In this document: in pieces, positions 52,465-61,312 of the stretch | How positions within the stretch are numbered: the first letter of the stretch is position 1 | Layout: each line of letters opens with the position of its first letter | Assembly (NCBI GenBank): GCA_002690045.1 | Contig: NZDE01000012.1 | Location: forward strand, 248,001-312,000 | Reading direction: 5' to 3' | Source: Alphaproteobacteria bacterium | Lineage (GTDB): Bacteria; Pseudomonadota; Alphaproteobacteria; Micavibrionales; Micavibrionaceae | Length of the DNA stretch: 64,000 bases | Position numbers and translations under genes: made by a program | Notes under the pieces: model-generated | What the model saw: only the letters and a program-made list of their open reading frames with translations | The model's database searches: none | Told to the model about the DNA's origin: nothing

Positions 52465-53277
52465 TTAATGAATAGCGCGCCACGTAATCGCCGTGCCGCC
52501 AATCGGATTCCCGAATACAGCCGCTGCAGAGCCACCACGTTTCACGATTTCAGCAAAACGGATTTTCTGCCCATCAGAATCTGTCCAACCTGATGACCCA
52601 ACGGATAAACAGAACTGCCCGTCTTCAACGCCAAAGATGCCATCTGCAATGCGGACAATTTGCTGCTGTCCATTAGCTTCAACAATAATATCTTGGCCTT
52701 TTCGCTCCATAATATCATCAACATCAAGGGCGCATTTCATATTGCCGTAGCCATCGGTGTAGCACAGCACATCACGCGGCGCTTCAGGAATACTATCCAT
52801 GACGCTTTCGCCCATTTCAGATAAATCACCATTCATGATTTTACCAAAAGATGCCGGAAAAATATCACGCGAGCGGAATTGAGAACCTTCGACCGAACAA
52901 TTAATCTGACGGATATCTTCAGCGAAGTTTTTAACGAAAGCGAGGGAATAGCCACTATTCACCGCGCAAATTTCAACGCCGTTGATGAGGCGCACATAAA
53001 CAAAACCTTCACCAGAGTTTGATACGCGCGGCATCAAGTCATCCTTACGCGGCGCAGTATTGACGAAGAATTTATGTTGTTCACCAAGTTCAGAGTTAAT
53101 CGCCGTCTGTGCCAGTGCGAAGCCCGTGGCATATGTATCAAATGCGGGTACGGCGAATGTTTCAATGCGCGCGGGCACTTCACCTAATTCCGCATAAAGT
53201 TTCTGCGTCACTTCTGCAAACGCCAAATCATGTAGCGCGCCGTAATCTGCAATCACATATACAAGTAGTTTATCCAT
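52465..53277 (-). CDS. SAM hydroxide adenosyltransferase (DUF62 / SAM hydrolase) family protein
   Basis: A 270-aa protein of the SAM_adeno_trans family, which hydrolyses S-adenosylmethionine to adenosine and methionine. Motifs are IADYGALHDLAFAEVTQKLYAE at the N-terminus, the FRSRDIFPASFGKIMNG core (usual F(R/H)GRDxFxP) and CYTDGYGNMKCALDVDD (the usual IDxFGN), then a beta-rich C-terminal domain. The VNTAPRKDD segment takes the place of the usual VxPGVG loop, so the substrate loop may differ. It is flanked by deacetylase and SDR genes on the same strand with small gaps. AAAGGAG precedes the ATG. Confidence 0.8.
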   Translation of the reverse strand: MDKLLVYVIADYGALHDLAFAEVTQKLYAELGEVPARIETFAVPAFDTYATGFALAQTAINSELGEQHKFFVNTAPRKDDLMPRVSNSGEGFVYVRLINGVEICAVNSGYSLAFVKNFAEDIRQINCSVEGSQFRSRDIFPASFGKIMNGDLSEMGESVMDSIPEAPRDVLCYTDGYGNMKCALDVDDIMERKGQDIIVEANGQQQIVRIADGIFGVEDGQFCLSVGSSGWTDSDGQKIRFAEIVKRGGSAAAVFGNPIGGTAITWRAIH

Positions 53278-53291
53278 AGTTTAGGGCTCCT

Positions 53292-54092
53292 TTATGGATG
53301 GGGGTTAATGGGAAGGAAGCGAATACCGCACTTCACCATATGGTCAATTAAAGCCTTGAACACGTCTTCCAATTCTTCCTGATCATGGATAAGGACGATG
53401 TTATTATGTTTTTCATTAAACAAATAAGGGTCAGAATCAATTTTGCCTTTGAGGTCTTCGGTGCTTTTATAGGGGTGGTCCTTTGCCAAATGCCGCGCCG
53501 TCATCATCCAGTCCGATGTTGAAAACGTATAGAGCGCATCGAGCGCCCCTGCCATTTGTGGGTGTTGATACCACGGGAAGCTTACCCCCGAAAAAGGCAA
53601 AGTGAACCCCTGATCAGCGAGCCAATATTGCAGCTTGTGTTTCTTTTCAACCAGCGCATCTGTCGGGCGCGTATCATCCAAATACAGGCCATCCGCAAAT
53701 AAGCCGTGGACTATGCGGCGTACATCATCAGGCATTTTGTCGAAATCAACAATCCATGCGCCGCAGCCGCGGTCTAAATAAGGGAAGCGATAATATTTAC
53801 CTGGGCGCTTTACGCCTGCGGCTGTATATGCCCCATCAATTAAATCCTCACAGCGGCTTATATCTTCGATAATATCATCGTAAGACAAGCCTACAGCGCG
53901 TTTATGGGCATAGCCATGATTGCCAATCACAAAGCCCATGCGGATCATTTCGACGGTTACATCAAAATGCTGCTCAATATGGTCACCGCGGCAATAAAAT
54001 ATGGCGGGAATATCATTATCTTTTAAATAGTGGCACAGGTTCAGCGATATGCGGGTTGGGCTATCATCAATGGTCAAATAGGCCTTTGGCAT
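53292..54092 (-). CDS. Polysaccharide deacetylase (NodB-like)
   Basis: A 266-aa NodB-fold hydrolase. The motif 1 Asp pair is in YLTIDDSP, motif 2 is NHGYAHKRA with the HxxxH zinc pair, and motif 3 is KYYRFPYLDRG. The lack of a signal peptide is unusual: most deacetylases that act on peptidoglycan or chitin are exported, so this one may act on a cytoplasmic or membrane-tethered glycan. The start codon abuts the stop of the glucokinase gene (TAA followed at once by ATG), so the two are coupled. Confidence 0.86.
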   Translation of the reverse strand: MPKAYLTIDDSPTRISLNLCHYLKDNDIPAIFYCRGDHIEQHFDVTVEMIRMGFVIGNHGYAHKRAVGLSYDDIIEDISRCEDLIDGAYTAAGVKRPGKYYRFPYLDRGCGAWIVDFDKMPDDVRRIVHGLFADGLYLDDTRPTDALVEKKHKLQYWLADQGFTLPFSGVSFPWYQHPQMAGALDALYTFSTSDWMMTARHLAKDHPYKSTEDLKGKIDSDPYLFNEKHNNIVLIHDQEELEDVFKALIDHMVKCGIRFLPINPHP

Positions 54093-55064
54093 TTATCCGC
54101 GCTCCGTTAATCTTTGCGCCGCTTTGGCTGCGCCATATAAGGCAATATTGCTGTCTGATAACAAATAAACTGGGCAATTTTCAATATTTTGCGCGACGAC
54201 GCGCTGCGCATTTTGGTTGAGATGTTTGAAAAAACATTCTTGGTCAAACAAGCCGCGCTCATTAAGCACATCAATTACACCGCCACCTAAATAAAGCGCC
54301 TTATAGCCGTGCCCAAAGACCAATGCCATATGCGCAAACAGCCCTAAAAACTCATGAAAAAGGCGTAAGGTTTGTTCCAGCACATGCGGCGCGGCAAGCT
54401 CGATAACTTCTTCAGGCGTCGTACAAAGAACTGGTAATCCATTATAAATACAGACCGCTTGATATAGCCTCATTAAACCCGTGCCGCTGGCAAGATCCTC
54501 AAAAATGACCATGCGCTTCTTGCTCGATAGGCGATAAATTAAACGAATAATCATATTCTGTTCATCAGTGATACCCGTGCCATGCATATGTCCGCCATGG
54601 GTGCGGAATGTTTGCCCATCCTTGTAATAAGACAGGCCAAGCCCTGTGCCGACAGCGATGATTGTGCTTTTGAAGCTCTCATCCGCAGCCGCTGTATCCT
54701 CACGCAGAGTAATATGTGTTTTGTCACTCACCGCGCCAAGGGCGAACCCCTCAAGGTCAGATATGGTTGATATAATCTGTTCATCGGCGGTGAATGCCCA
54801 TTGTTCAGACGCAAACTGCCAATATTGGGAATTGATCCGCGCGCCGGCTACGGCAATAGATAGAGGGTATCGCTGTTTTCTCAGCTTGACCGGTAAATCT
54901 GTATAATATTGCGCCAAGACATCAGCGAATGAATCGTAATCCGTTCGGCGATATTTTTGGATATGATGTATTAAGAAATCTGGCGCATGGATGTCATCGA
55001 CCAAGCCAAAACGGGCGTTGCTTGCCCCTATATCTGCTACAATGACGGTTTGTGCATTTTGCAT
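54093..55064 (-). CDS. Glucokinase-type hexokinase
   Basis: A roughly 323-aa ATP-dependent sugar kinase of the Glk type: VADIGASNARFGLVDD (phosphate 1), SIAVAGARINSQYWQFASEQW, IIAVGTGLGLSYY, GGHMHGTGITDEQ and the DLASGTGLMRLYQAV motif, then the LALVFGHGYKALYLGGGVIDVL adenosine motif. Substrate is probably glucose, but the family also contains other hexokinases. ATG 55064 is chosen; a TTG at 55070 is an alternative. It follows the cation-efflux gene by 17 bp and precedes the deacetylase. Confidence 0.85.
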   Translation of the reverse strand: MQNAQTVIVADIGASNARFGLVDDIHAPDFLIHHIQKYRRTDYDSFADVLAQYYTDLPVKLRKQRYPLSIAVAGARINSQYWQFASEQWAFTADEQIISTISDLEGFALGAVSDKTHITLREDTAAADESFKSTIIAVGTGLGLSYYKDGQTFRTHGGHMHGTGITDEQNMIIRLIYRLSSKKRMVIFEDLASGTGLMRLYQAVCIYNGLPVLCTTPEEVIELAAPHVLEQTLRLFHEFLGLFAHMALVFGHGYKALYLGGGVIDVLNERGLFDQECFFKHLNQNAQRVVAQNIENCPVYLLSDSNIALYGAAKAAQRLTERG

Positions 55065-55081
55065 TAACAATATTTCACTTC

Positions 55082-56026
55082 TTAGTGATGAACGCCCGCT
55101 ACTTTATGCCGTGTATCCATTTCAGAGCCGTGCGGATCCATATGAATCATAATTTCGGCATTGATAAAACGGGCAAGCAAAGATAGCTCTACTTCACGCG
55201 CAATATCATGTGCTTGTTTTAACGACAAATCGGGCTGTAAATCAATATCAAAAGATATAAAAACATGCATTCCTGATTTATTTGTGCGCAAATCATGCAT
55301 GTCGAGCACATCTTCATGCTGCAAGATAATTTGCTCAATCTCTTGGCGCTCCTCTTCAGGTAGTTCACGATCCATCAGCATATCCATCGCCTTGCGTGAT
55401 ACCTCAACTGCAGAGTTGGATATAAGCCCCGCGCCCACCAAAGCAAAAAGCGGATCAAGCCAATAAGGCGCATTAAACAAATCTGCCGCGATGACCACCA
55501 AAACACCCGCATTCATGAACAAATCACCAGTGTAATGCGCTTTATCCGCCTCAATCGCCAAAGATTTAGACTTCTTAATCACATAGCGTTGATAAAGGAT
55601 AAGGCCGAACGTAATGACGATACAGAGCGCAATCATGCCCATAGACAAATTGTGATGCGTGATATCCTGCGGCTTAATCAAACTTTGTATCGCTTCCAAT
55701 GTCAGGAACAATGCGGCGCCCGCCAATAATGCGCCTTGGAATAAGGCCGAAACGCCTTCTATTTTACCATGACCATGACGATGGTCTTCATCCGCAGGCT
55801 TTAGGGAATAACGTATAGATGCGACCGTCATAATGGACACAGCCACATCACTAATAGAATCAATAAGGGACGCCAAAATACTGCTCGACCCGCTCATAAA
55901 ATACGCAACGGCCTTAATAAATACCATTGAAATGGCAGCGCATATCGCCGCAACGCCACCTGTTAAGGCTAGCTTCTTGCTTTCATAGAATTCATCTTGT
56001 TTTTGTTCGATCAGCGCCTGATCCAT
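55082..56026 (-). CDS. Cation diffusion facilitator transporter (FieF/CzcD-like)
   Basis: A 314-aa exporter of divalent metals such as Zn or Fe. Six membrane segments are evident, starting near residue 16 (ALTGGVAAICAAISMVFIKAVAYFMSGSSSILASLIDSISDVAVSIM broken into helices). The metal sites are in DSISDVA and in DHRHGHGKIE, with a cytoplasmic ferredoxin-like C-terminus (VEVSRKAMDMLMDRELPEEERQEIEQIILQ and FISFDIDLQPDLSLKQAHDIAREVE) that includes His residues. ATG 56026 has AAGGGGA six bases upstream, better than the ATG at 56032. Metal specificity cannot be told. Confidence 0.93.
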   Translation of the reverse strand: MDQALIEQKQDEFYESKKLALTGGVAAICAAISMVFIKAVAYFMSGSSSILASLIDSISDVAVSIMTVASIRYSLKPADEDHRHGHGKIEGVSALFQGALLAGAALFLTLEAIQSLIKPQDITHHNLSMGMIALCIVITFGLILYQRYVIKKSKSLAIEADKAHYTGDLFMNAGVLVVIAADLFNAPYWLDPLFALVGAGLISNSAVEVSRKAMDMLMDRELPEEERQEIEQIILQHEDVLDMHDLRTNKSGMHVFISFDIDLQPDLSLKQAHDIAREVELSLLARFINAEIMIHMDPHGSEMDTRHKVAGVHH

Positions 56027-56098
56027 GCCCATTCCCCTTATGCTTTTTGGCGATTATAACAAAATATGCTGTAAATGCCAGTGCACAAAAAAGAACAA

Positions 56099-56734
56099 TC
56101 ACATTGTAAGCTGATCAACAATTACGCGCAGTTCTTCAATATTAATTTTCTTATCCGAACTGGTCAGGAAAACTTTAGGGAATGCCGCAGGACGTTTAAG
56201 CAACGCTTTTTCAGTTTTTTCAATAACCTTATCAAGCTCTTCTTTTTTCGCCTTATCAATTTTCGTCAGGATCACACGATAATTAACGCCCGCCTCATCC
56301 ATCAAATCCATGATTTCGGCATCAACATCCTTAATACCGTGACGGGAGTCGATCAACACAAAACACGCGCGTAACGTTGCACGTCCCTTTAAATAGGCAC
56401 GGATCAAGACCCGCCACTCTTTCTTTTGAGTTTTCGAGACCTTCGCATAGCCATAACCCGGCATATCGACCAAGTTAAAACGCTGATTTATTTCAAAGAA
56501 ATTGAGCTGCTGCGTGCGCCCCGGCGTATGGGAAGTCCGCGCCAAAGCTTTACGCCCTGTTAGCGCGTTAATCAAAGATGACTTCCCAACATTGGAACGT
56601 CCCGCAAAAGCAATTTCAGGTAAACCTTCAGGGATCATAATTGCCAGAGACGATACGCCAGCAATAAAATCACAGCTACCTGCAAAAAGCAGGCGGCCAC
56701 GCTCAATATCATCTGGCGTAAAATCTAAATCCAT
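56099..56734 (-). CDS. engB: GTP-binding protein EngB (YihA/YsxC), ribosome assembly
   Basis: EngB is an essential GTPase in late 50S ribosome assembly. The 211-aa product shows the G1 motif AGRSNVGKSSLINALTG, the G3 motif VDMPGYGYAKVS, the G4 motif TKIDK and SSDKK near the end. The TSHTPGRTQQLNFFEI segment is family-specific. Its ATG is four bases after the stop of yidC with AAGGGC in between, a conserved arrangement in alphaproteobacteria. Length is normal. Confidence 0.95.
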   Translation of the reverse strand: MDLDFTPDDIERGRLLFAGSCDFIAGVSSLAIMIPEGLPEIAFAGRSNVGKSSLINALTGRKALARTSHTPGRTQQLNFFEINQRFNLVDMPGYGYAKVSKTQKKEWRVLIRAYLKGRATLRACFVLIDSRHGIKDVDAEIMDLMDEAGVNYRVILTKIDKAKKEELDKVIEKTEKALLKRPAAFPKVFLTSSDKKINIEELRVIVDQLTM

Positions 56735-56740
56735 ATGCCC

Positions 56741-58738
56741 TTAGTCCTTTTTCTTTTTACTGTCTGTTTTTTTATTGCCAGACTTTTTCTTCTGCGCTGT
56801 TTTCTTCTTTGTTGTTGCAGCTTTCTTCGGCGCAGGCTTCTCTTCTTCCTCCGCACCAAACAAAGCTTCTTCAACATCGTGTTCAATCACTTCAAGCTCA
56901 GGATGGACTTTCGGGCCTTTTTCAATGGCCTCTTCCATCTCTTTTTCTTCTTTCGTGCGCTTGAACAGATGCACTTCCACGCCCATCATGCGCATAATCA
57001 CATATTGCTGAACCACGCCCAAAGCGTTTGAGAATGTGAAGTAAATCACCAAACCAGATGGGAAACTTGCAAGTAAGAACACAAACAAGAATGGCATGAA
57101 TGTGAAAATCATCTTCTGCGTTGGGTCCTGCGGCGGCGGCGATAAACGCTGCTGCATAACCATGAAGAACAACATGGCAATCGACCACAAACCAATATTC
57201 AAGAAGTCAGGAATAAAGCCTGGAACTTCATAAGGCAGCACGCCAAATAAGTTTAGAATAGATGTCGGGTCTTTCGCGGAGAGGTCTTCAATCCAACCGA
57301 TGAATGGAGCGTGACGCGTTTCAATCGCCATAGAAATCACACGGAAAATTGCAAAGAAAATCGGCATTTGCACCAGAATTGGTAAACAGCCCGCCATCGG
57401 GTTCACGCGCTCTGTTTCATAGAGCTTCACGAGCTCCTGCTGCAATTTAACTTTATCGTCACCGTATTTTTCACGCAGCTCTTGCATACGCGGCGCAATT
57501 TTACGCAAACCGGCAAATGAACGATATGATGTATTGGCGAGCGGGAAAACGATGATACGCACACAAATCGTAATCATAATAATCGCCACGCCCATATTCC
57601 CGAACCAGTCGAAGAATATGTTCATCAACCAATAAAGCGGTTTCGTAATAAAATAAAGCATACCAAAATCAACGGCGAGGTCGAGGTGCGTTACACCAAG
57701 CTGCTTGGAATACGCTTCAAGGTCTTTTACAACCTTCGCGCCTGCAAACATATTCATGGTGTAGCTGACTTTCTGTCCGCTTGATACTGTAATGGCATCA
57801 CCGCGTACATCAACTTGCGTTACAGATTTATTTAGGTCAACCAGACCGCCCTTAGATGAAAAGCTGAAATTATGCAGCATATTCGGGTCAGGCAACATGG
57901 CAACAAGCCAATATTTCTGCCCCATACCAATCCAGCCCTGCGCATCCGCAAAACGCTGCTCACCTTTTTTGTTTAAGGTTTTGTAACTAAGTTCTTTAAG
58001 GTCTTTATTGATAAAGCCAAGTGGCCCTTCATAAACGCCACCAGTATTGGCGCCAGTATCCGGCGCTGGCAAACCATGACGACTAACCAAACCATATGGG
58101 AAGAAACGTAGGTCACGGCCTGTATTATTCTGAATATCCATTTTGATTGAAATCAAAAACTTCTCATCAATCGAAAATGTTTTAAAGAACACAACACCCT
58201 GCCCGTTATCCCATGTTAATGTCACGGGCGTTTGCGGCGTTAATGTTGTGTTTTCACCAGTAATGCTCCACTGAGTGTTCTTACTTGGCACAGCCATATT
58301 GGCATCTGATGCAATCCAACCCACTTCACCATAATGTGGGTGATAAGAGTTAGAGGGCGAAAGCAACGGCACATTGACTTTTTCTGCTAATGTCTTGTGA
58401 TAATTTTTTAGTAACAAATCATCCAAACGACCACCGCGTGTAGAGATAGAACCCTTCAATTCAGGGCTATCGACTGTTACGCGCTGAACATCAATATTTT
58501 GTAGCGCCTGTTCACGCGATGTTTTTTTCTGCACTTCCCCGCCGACAGGCATTACGCCGCCAAAGCCTTGTTCCATTCGGATTTTAGCTTGCTCCGCCTG
58601 CGCCGCGCGCATTGCTTCGGTTTTAGGCTTCATTACAAAATGGTCATAACCGAGCCATAGCACCAGTGATAAAACGATGAAGAGTATCAGGTTACGCATA
58701 TCTTCAGGTGACTGTTGGTTTGGGCCGTTTCCGTGCAT
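56741..58738 (-). CDS. yidC: Membrane protein insertase YidC
   Basis: YidC inserts and folds inner-membrane proteins, alone or with SecYEG. The 665-aa form has an N-terminal membrane helix (LILFIVLSLVLWLGYDHFV), a large periplasmic domain (about 60-380), and the five-helix core with GNMGVAIIMITICVRIIVFPLANTSYRS, INPMAGCLPILVQMPIFFAIF-like segment (written VNPMAGCLPILVQMPIFFAI) and FMPFLFVFLLASFPSGLVIYFTFSNALGVVQQY. The C-terminus is long, acidic then Lys-rich (KKAATTKKKTAQKKKSGNKK), useful for ribosome contact. It is in the classical rpmH-rnpA-yidD-yidC cluster. Confidence 0.97.
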   Translation of the reverse strand: MHGNGPNQQSPEDMRNLILFIVLSLVLWLGYDHFVMKPKTEAMRAAQAEQAKIRMEQGFGGVMPVGGEVQKKTSREQALQNIDVQRVTVDSPELKGSISTRGGRLDDLLLKNYHKTLAEKVNVPLLSPSNSYHPHYGEVGWIASDANMAVPSKNTQWSITGENTTLTPQTPVTLTWDNGQGVVFFKTFSIDEKFLISIKMDIQNNTGRDLRFFPYGLVSRHGLPAPDTGANTGGVYEGPLGFINKDLKELSYKTLNKKGEQRFADAQGWIGMGQKYWLVAMLPDPNMLHNFSFSSKGGLVDLNKSVTQVDVRGDAITVSSGQKVSYTMNMFAGAKVVKDLEAYSKQLGVTHLDLAVDFGMLYFITKPLYWLMNIFFDWFGNMGVAIIMITICVRIIVFPLANTSYRSFAGLRKIAPRMQELREKYGDDKVKLQQELVKLYETERVNPMAGCLPILVQMPIFFAIFRVISMAIETRHAPFIGWIEDLSAKDPTSILNLFGVLPYEVPGFIPDFLNIGLWSIAMLFFMVMQQRLSPPPQDPTQKMIFTFMPFLFVFLLASFPSGLVIYFTFSNALGVVQQYVIMRMMGVEVHLFKRTKEEKEMEEAIEKGPKVHPELEVIEHDVEEALFGAEEEEKPAPKKAATTKKKTAQKKKSGNKKTDSKKKKD

Positions 58739-58794
58739 TGAGTTATTCCTTTACGCGTTCGTTTGCGCTTAGCTTAACTGCCATTCAGACCTTT

Positions 58795-59106
58795 TTAATG
58801 TCTGCAGCAATTGTCTTTCGCTTTTCTAATCTTTTTATCGGCTTTGTTATAGCGAATTAAATCTTTCCATTCAAATGTTTCTGGCACATTGTCTTGATAA
58901 TTTCCTTTATAGTAAGGATTACACCGCAAAATTCGCCAGATCGACAAGAAAATGCCCTTAAATACGCCGTGACGCATAATAGATCCACGCGCATAGCACG
59001 AACATGTCGGATGAAATCGACAATTCTGACCAACCCATGGTGAAAGAATAAATCTATATATATCAATTGGCAGACAACATATTCTACGCAATATATGTGC
59101 AATCAT
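58795..59106 (-). CDS. yidD: Membrane protein insertion efficiency factor YidD
   Basis: A 103-aa member of the YidD family, which assists YidC. The core is YRFILSPWVGQNCRFHPTCSCYARGSIMRHGVFKG, including the CRF-PTCS cysteine motif, then LSIWRILRCNPYYKGN. It is located between rnpA and yidC, as usual. A charged C-terminal tail (RYNKADKKIRKAKDN) follows and ends in CCRH. The start has no strong ribosome site. The assignment rests on motif and order and is secure. Confidence 0.92.
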   Translation of the reverse strand: MIAHILRRICCLPIDIYRFILSPWVGQNCRFHPTCSCYARGSIMRHGVFKGIFLSIWRILRCNPYYKGNYQDNVPETFEWKDLIRYNKADKKIRKAKDNCCRH

Positions 59107-59183
59107 CAGCTTATCTTTTACGTTTTTATTTAGCCGCTATATAGGGGGTTATATTACGCTTGGACATTGTTGAAAAGAGTTTA

Positions 59184-59555
59184 TTAGCTACGCAAACGCT
59201 TTAAGCACCAGATAAAATCTTTTCTCAAACGTTCATAAGGCACATTCAGTGTCTCTTTACGTCCGATAAGGACATATGCCTCACCACCGCGGCCCTTTTC
59301 AGGCAGAACATCTTGCACTAATGCACGCAGACGCCGCTTAATACGGTTGCGCTCAACGGCAAGCTTGCTGGTTTTTTTACTAACTGTGAAACCGACACGC
59401 AGCGGCGCATCATCAACGGCGGAATTATCGTCACATTTATATTGGACGATAATAGAAGAAGACACCCAGCTTTGCCCTGAAAGCTGGATGTCTTGAAATT
59501 CTTGTCGTTTTTTTAAGCGCCCTATTTTGGCGCTATGTTCCGGCCAATCGGACAT
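59184..59555 (-). CDS. rnpA: Ribonuclease P protein component
   Basis: RnpA is the protein subunit of RNase P, which matures tRNA 5' ends. The 123-aa form begins MSDWPEHSAKIGRLKKRQEFQ; the core motif RVGFTVSKKTSKLAVERNRIKRRLRALVQD (the RNR region) is intact, as is YVLIGRKETLNVPYERLRKDF. ATG 59555 is preferred to a TTG at 59582. Position between rpmH and yidD is conserved. It overlaps no neighbour. Confidence 0.94.
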   Translation of the reverse strand: MSDWPEHSAKIGRLKKRQEFQDIQLSGQSWVSSSIIVQYKCDDNSAVDDAPLRVGFTVSKKTSKLAVERNRIKRRLRALVQDVLPEKGRGGEAYVLIGRKETLNVPYERLRKDFIWCLKRLRS

Positions 59556-59596
59556 TTTAAAACTTTCTATAGCGCGATACAAACGCGCTGCATAAA

Positions 59597-59731
59597 TTAT
59601 GCGCTAAGAACCTTACGGCCTTTTGCTCTGCGACGCGCTAGAACAAGACGACCATTTTTAGTTGCCATACGCGCGCGGAAACCGTGGCGACGTGCACGAA
59701 CTAGGTTACTTGGTTGGAATGTACGTTTCAT
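59597..59731 (-). CDS. rpmH: 50S ribosomal protein L34
   Basis: A 44-aa basic ribosomal protein: [20 protein letters not shown], then [20 protein letters not shown], ending VLSA, the invariant L34 pattern. The start is fixed by homology and by the AGAGG ribosome site upstream. Extending upstream in frame would add non-family residues. It begins the rpmH-rnpA-yidD-yidC-engB cluster, which in many bacteria lies close to the replication origin; no DnaA box cluster is seen here. Confidence 0.98.
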   Translation of the reverse strand: MKRTFQPSNLVRARRHGFRARMATKNGRLVLARRRAKGRKVLSA

Positions 59732-59760
59732 TTCTCTTACCTCTTTAATTAGAAGACGGC

Positions 59761-59789
59761 AAACTAATACACTCGTGCGCATAATTCAA
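59761..59789 (-). promoter_or_regulatory. Probable rpmH promoter
   Basis: On the minus strand: TTGAAT (59789-59784), 17-bp spacer, TAGTTT (59766-59761), 29 bp before the rpmH ATG. The -35 is good and the -10 is moderate. Confidence 0.4.
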
Positions 59790-59820
59790 GAAAAAAATGC
59801 CGCCATAAGCGATGATTCTT

Positions 59821-60201
59821 TTACAGGCGCGGAAATATATTCAAATTCAGCCCCTTTTTCCGCCCGAACCACAGCGCATGGGTCGTATGATCCGTATAAT
59901 CATCGCCCGTTTCTGGATGCACCAACACGGACACATTATGCAGGTTATTCATTTGCAGCCACGGCAATAATTCACCTATACCATTTTTATTAAAAACAAA
60001 AGCATAATTCGCTTCCTGATGCGGGCCAACAGCCTGCACATGTGATTCACTTATAATATACGGTGCAAACAAACCGCGCAGATCATCACGCAGAACCATT
60101 GCCGCATATGCGCGTTCAATACCATAAATATGGATATGATAATCCTCTACTCTTTGCTGTGTTTTCTCCCAAATTTTTTGCAAACGCTTATCTTCGTTCA
60201 T
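59821..60201 (-). CDS. DOPA 4,5-dioxygenase family protein
   Basis: A 126-aa protein that matches the small DOPA_dioxygen family: YHIHIYGIERAYAAMVLRDDLRGLF, the AVGPHQEANYAFVFNK motif, LLPWLQMNN, VSVLVHPETGDDYTDHTTHALWFG and KKGLNLNIF. The His residues in YHIHIY, GPH, LVHP and DHTTHA are the likely iron and catalytic ligands. Family members cleave catechol rings (aromatic ring-opening), but the true substrate in bacteria is often unknown. AGGAGG lies before the ATG. It is divergent from a LysR regulator with a palindrome in between, suggesting control by it. Confidence 0.85.
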   Translation of the reverse strand: MNEDKRLQKIWEKTQQRVEDYHIHIYGIERAYAAMVLRDDLRGLFAPYIISESHVQAVGPHQEANYAFVFNKNGIGELLPWLQMNNLHNVSVLVHPETGDDYTDHTTHALWFGRKKGLNLNIFPRL

Positions 60202-60267
60202 TTGATGCCTCCTAAAATTATTTGATGTATCCCTTTAGGTTTGACAATAGAACGCCTTTATCATTAA

Positions 60268-60281
60268 TAATAATATTATTA
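60268..60281. promoter_or_regulatory. Palindrome in the dioxygenase-LysR intergenic region
   Basis: TAATAATATTATTA, a perfect 14-bp palindrome located 27 bp before the LysR gene and 67 bp from the dioxygenase ATG. A near-consensus -35 TTGACA lies at 60241-60246. AT-rich dyads like this are typical LysR-family sites. Confidence 0.45.
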
Positions 60282-60307
60282 AACTATATTTATCATAGGC
60301 TAAATTA

Positions 60308-61171
60308 ATGACTGTATCGCAAAATGATCTACGCTATTTCATTGAAACCTGTAAAACGCTAAACATTTCCCAAGCGGCACAAAATTTACATGTCAGCCAA
60401 CCATCAATAACACTCGCCATACAGCGGCTTGAACATGAAATGGGCACTGCCATTTTTGTGCGTTCAAAACGCGGCGTAAAACTAACCAATGCAGGCAAAA
60501 CCTTTTTTGCGCATGCATCAGAATTGATGCGTCTTTGGCAAAATATTAAAAGCAGCGCCCATGCCAATATAACCGACATACAAGGGCGTTATGATTTTGG
60601 CACGCACGCCTCCATGGCTTTAAATGTTATGACCCGCACGCTCGCCCCGCTGATGATAGATAATCCAAAGCTAGAAATACGCCTACATCACGGGCGTTCA
60701 TCTGACATTGTTAATGACATTATAAATATGCGTCTTGATATGGGGCTTGCCGTAAACCCGATCAACCACCCCGACTTAATTATATCTTCTATTTTAAAGG
60801 GTGAAGTTACATTCTGGACCTCCGCCGCGCATAAAAACGACACGCAAAACCCCGCACATGAATCTGGCACCATTGTATTTGATCAAAACATGATGCGTAG
60901 CCAAGCTTTACTGAATGATTACAAAGAAAACGGCATTGAATTTTCGCGCAGTATTACATCAACTGACTTAGAAGTCATTGCCGATTTGGTCGGCAATGGC
61001 CTAGGCGTTGGCATATTGCCCGAAAATGTTGCCCGTCGATCAAAACACGAATTAGTGAAATGCGAAAATGCTCCTGTATATTATGACGATCACTGTTTTG
61101 TTTACCGCAAAGAAAACTTCAAAAACCGTTCAATTCAGACCATCCATGACAATCTAAAAAAAACTTACTAA
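60308..61171 (+). CDS. LysR-family transcriptional regulator
   Basis: A 287-aa regulator with an N-terminal helix-turn-helix (FIETCKTLNISQAAQNLHVSQPSITLAIQRLEHEMGTAIFVRSKRGVKLTNAG) and a periplasmic-binding-type effector domain (about 90-285) with STDLEVIADLVGNGLGVGILPENVAR near the end. LysR proteins bind as tetramers to dyads such as the palindrome just upstream, and usually control a divergent gene; here that is the DOPA-dioxygenase-like gene. The inducer is unknown. No strong ribosome site precedes the ATG at 60308. Confidence 0.92.
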   Translation: MTVSQNDLRYFIETCKTLNISQAAQNLHVSQPSITLAIQRLEHEMGTAIFVRSKRGVKLTNAGKTFFAHASELMRLWQNIKSSAHANITDIQGRYDFGTHASMALNVMTRTLAPLMIDNPKLEIRLHHGRSSDIVNDIINMRLDMGLAVNPINHPDLIISSILKGEVTFWTSAAHKNDTQNPAHESGTIVFDQNMMRSQALLNDYKENGIEFSRSITSTDLEVIADLVGNGLGVGILPENVARRSKHELVKCENAPVYYDDHCFVYRKENFKNRSIQTIHDNLKKTY

Positions 61172-61234
61172 TCCCTGTTAACACTATGGTAACTTATTAT
61201 TTTTAATATATTTCATTAAGTTATCAATGAATAC

Positions 61235-61263
61235 TTGCAGGCATTGTGGCTTTCTAGTAATCT
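61235..61263 (+). promoter_or_regulatory. Putative promoter before the 212-aa gene
   Basis: TTGCAG (61235-61240), 17-bp spacer, TAATCT (61258-61263), 49 bp before the ATG at 61313. Moderate match to sigma-70 consensus. Confidence 0.4.
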
Positions 61264-61312
61264 ATTGATCGCATTTAAATTTTTTATAAATCAAAACTAA
61301 GGTAATCATAAT

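Noticed and set aside
59732-59782. A 61-codon version of rpmH starting upstream
   Set aside because: The additional 17 residues do not belong to L34, and the ATG at 59731 has its own ribosome site.
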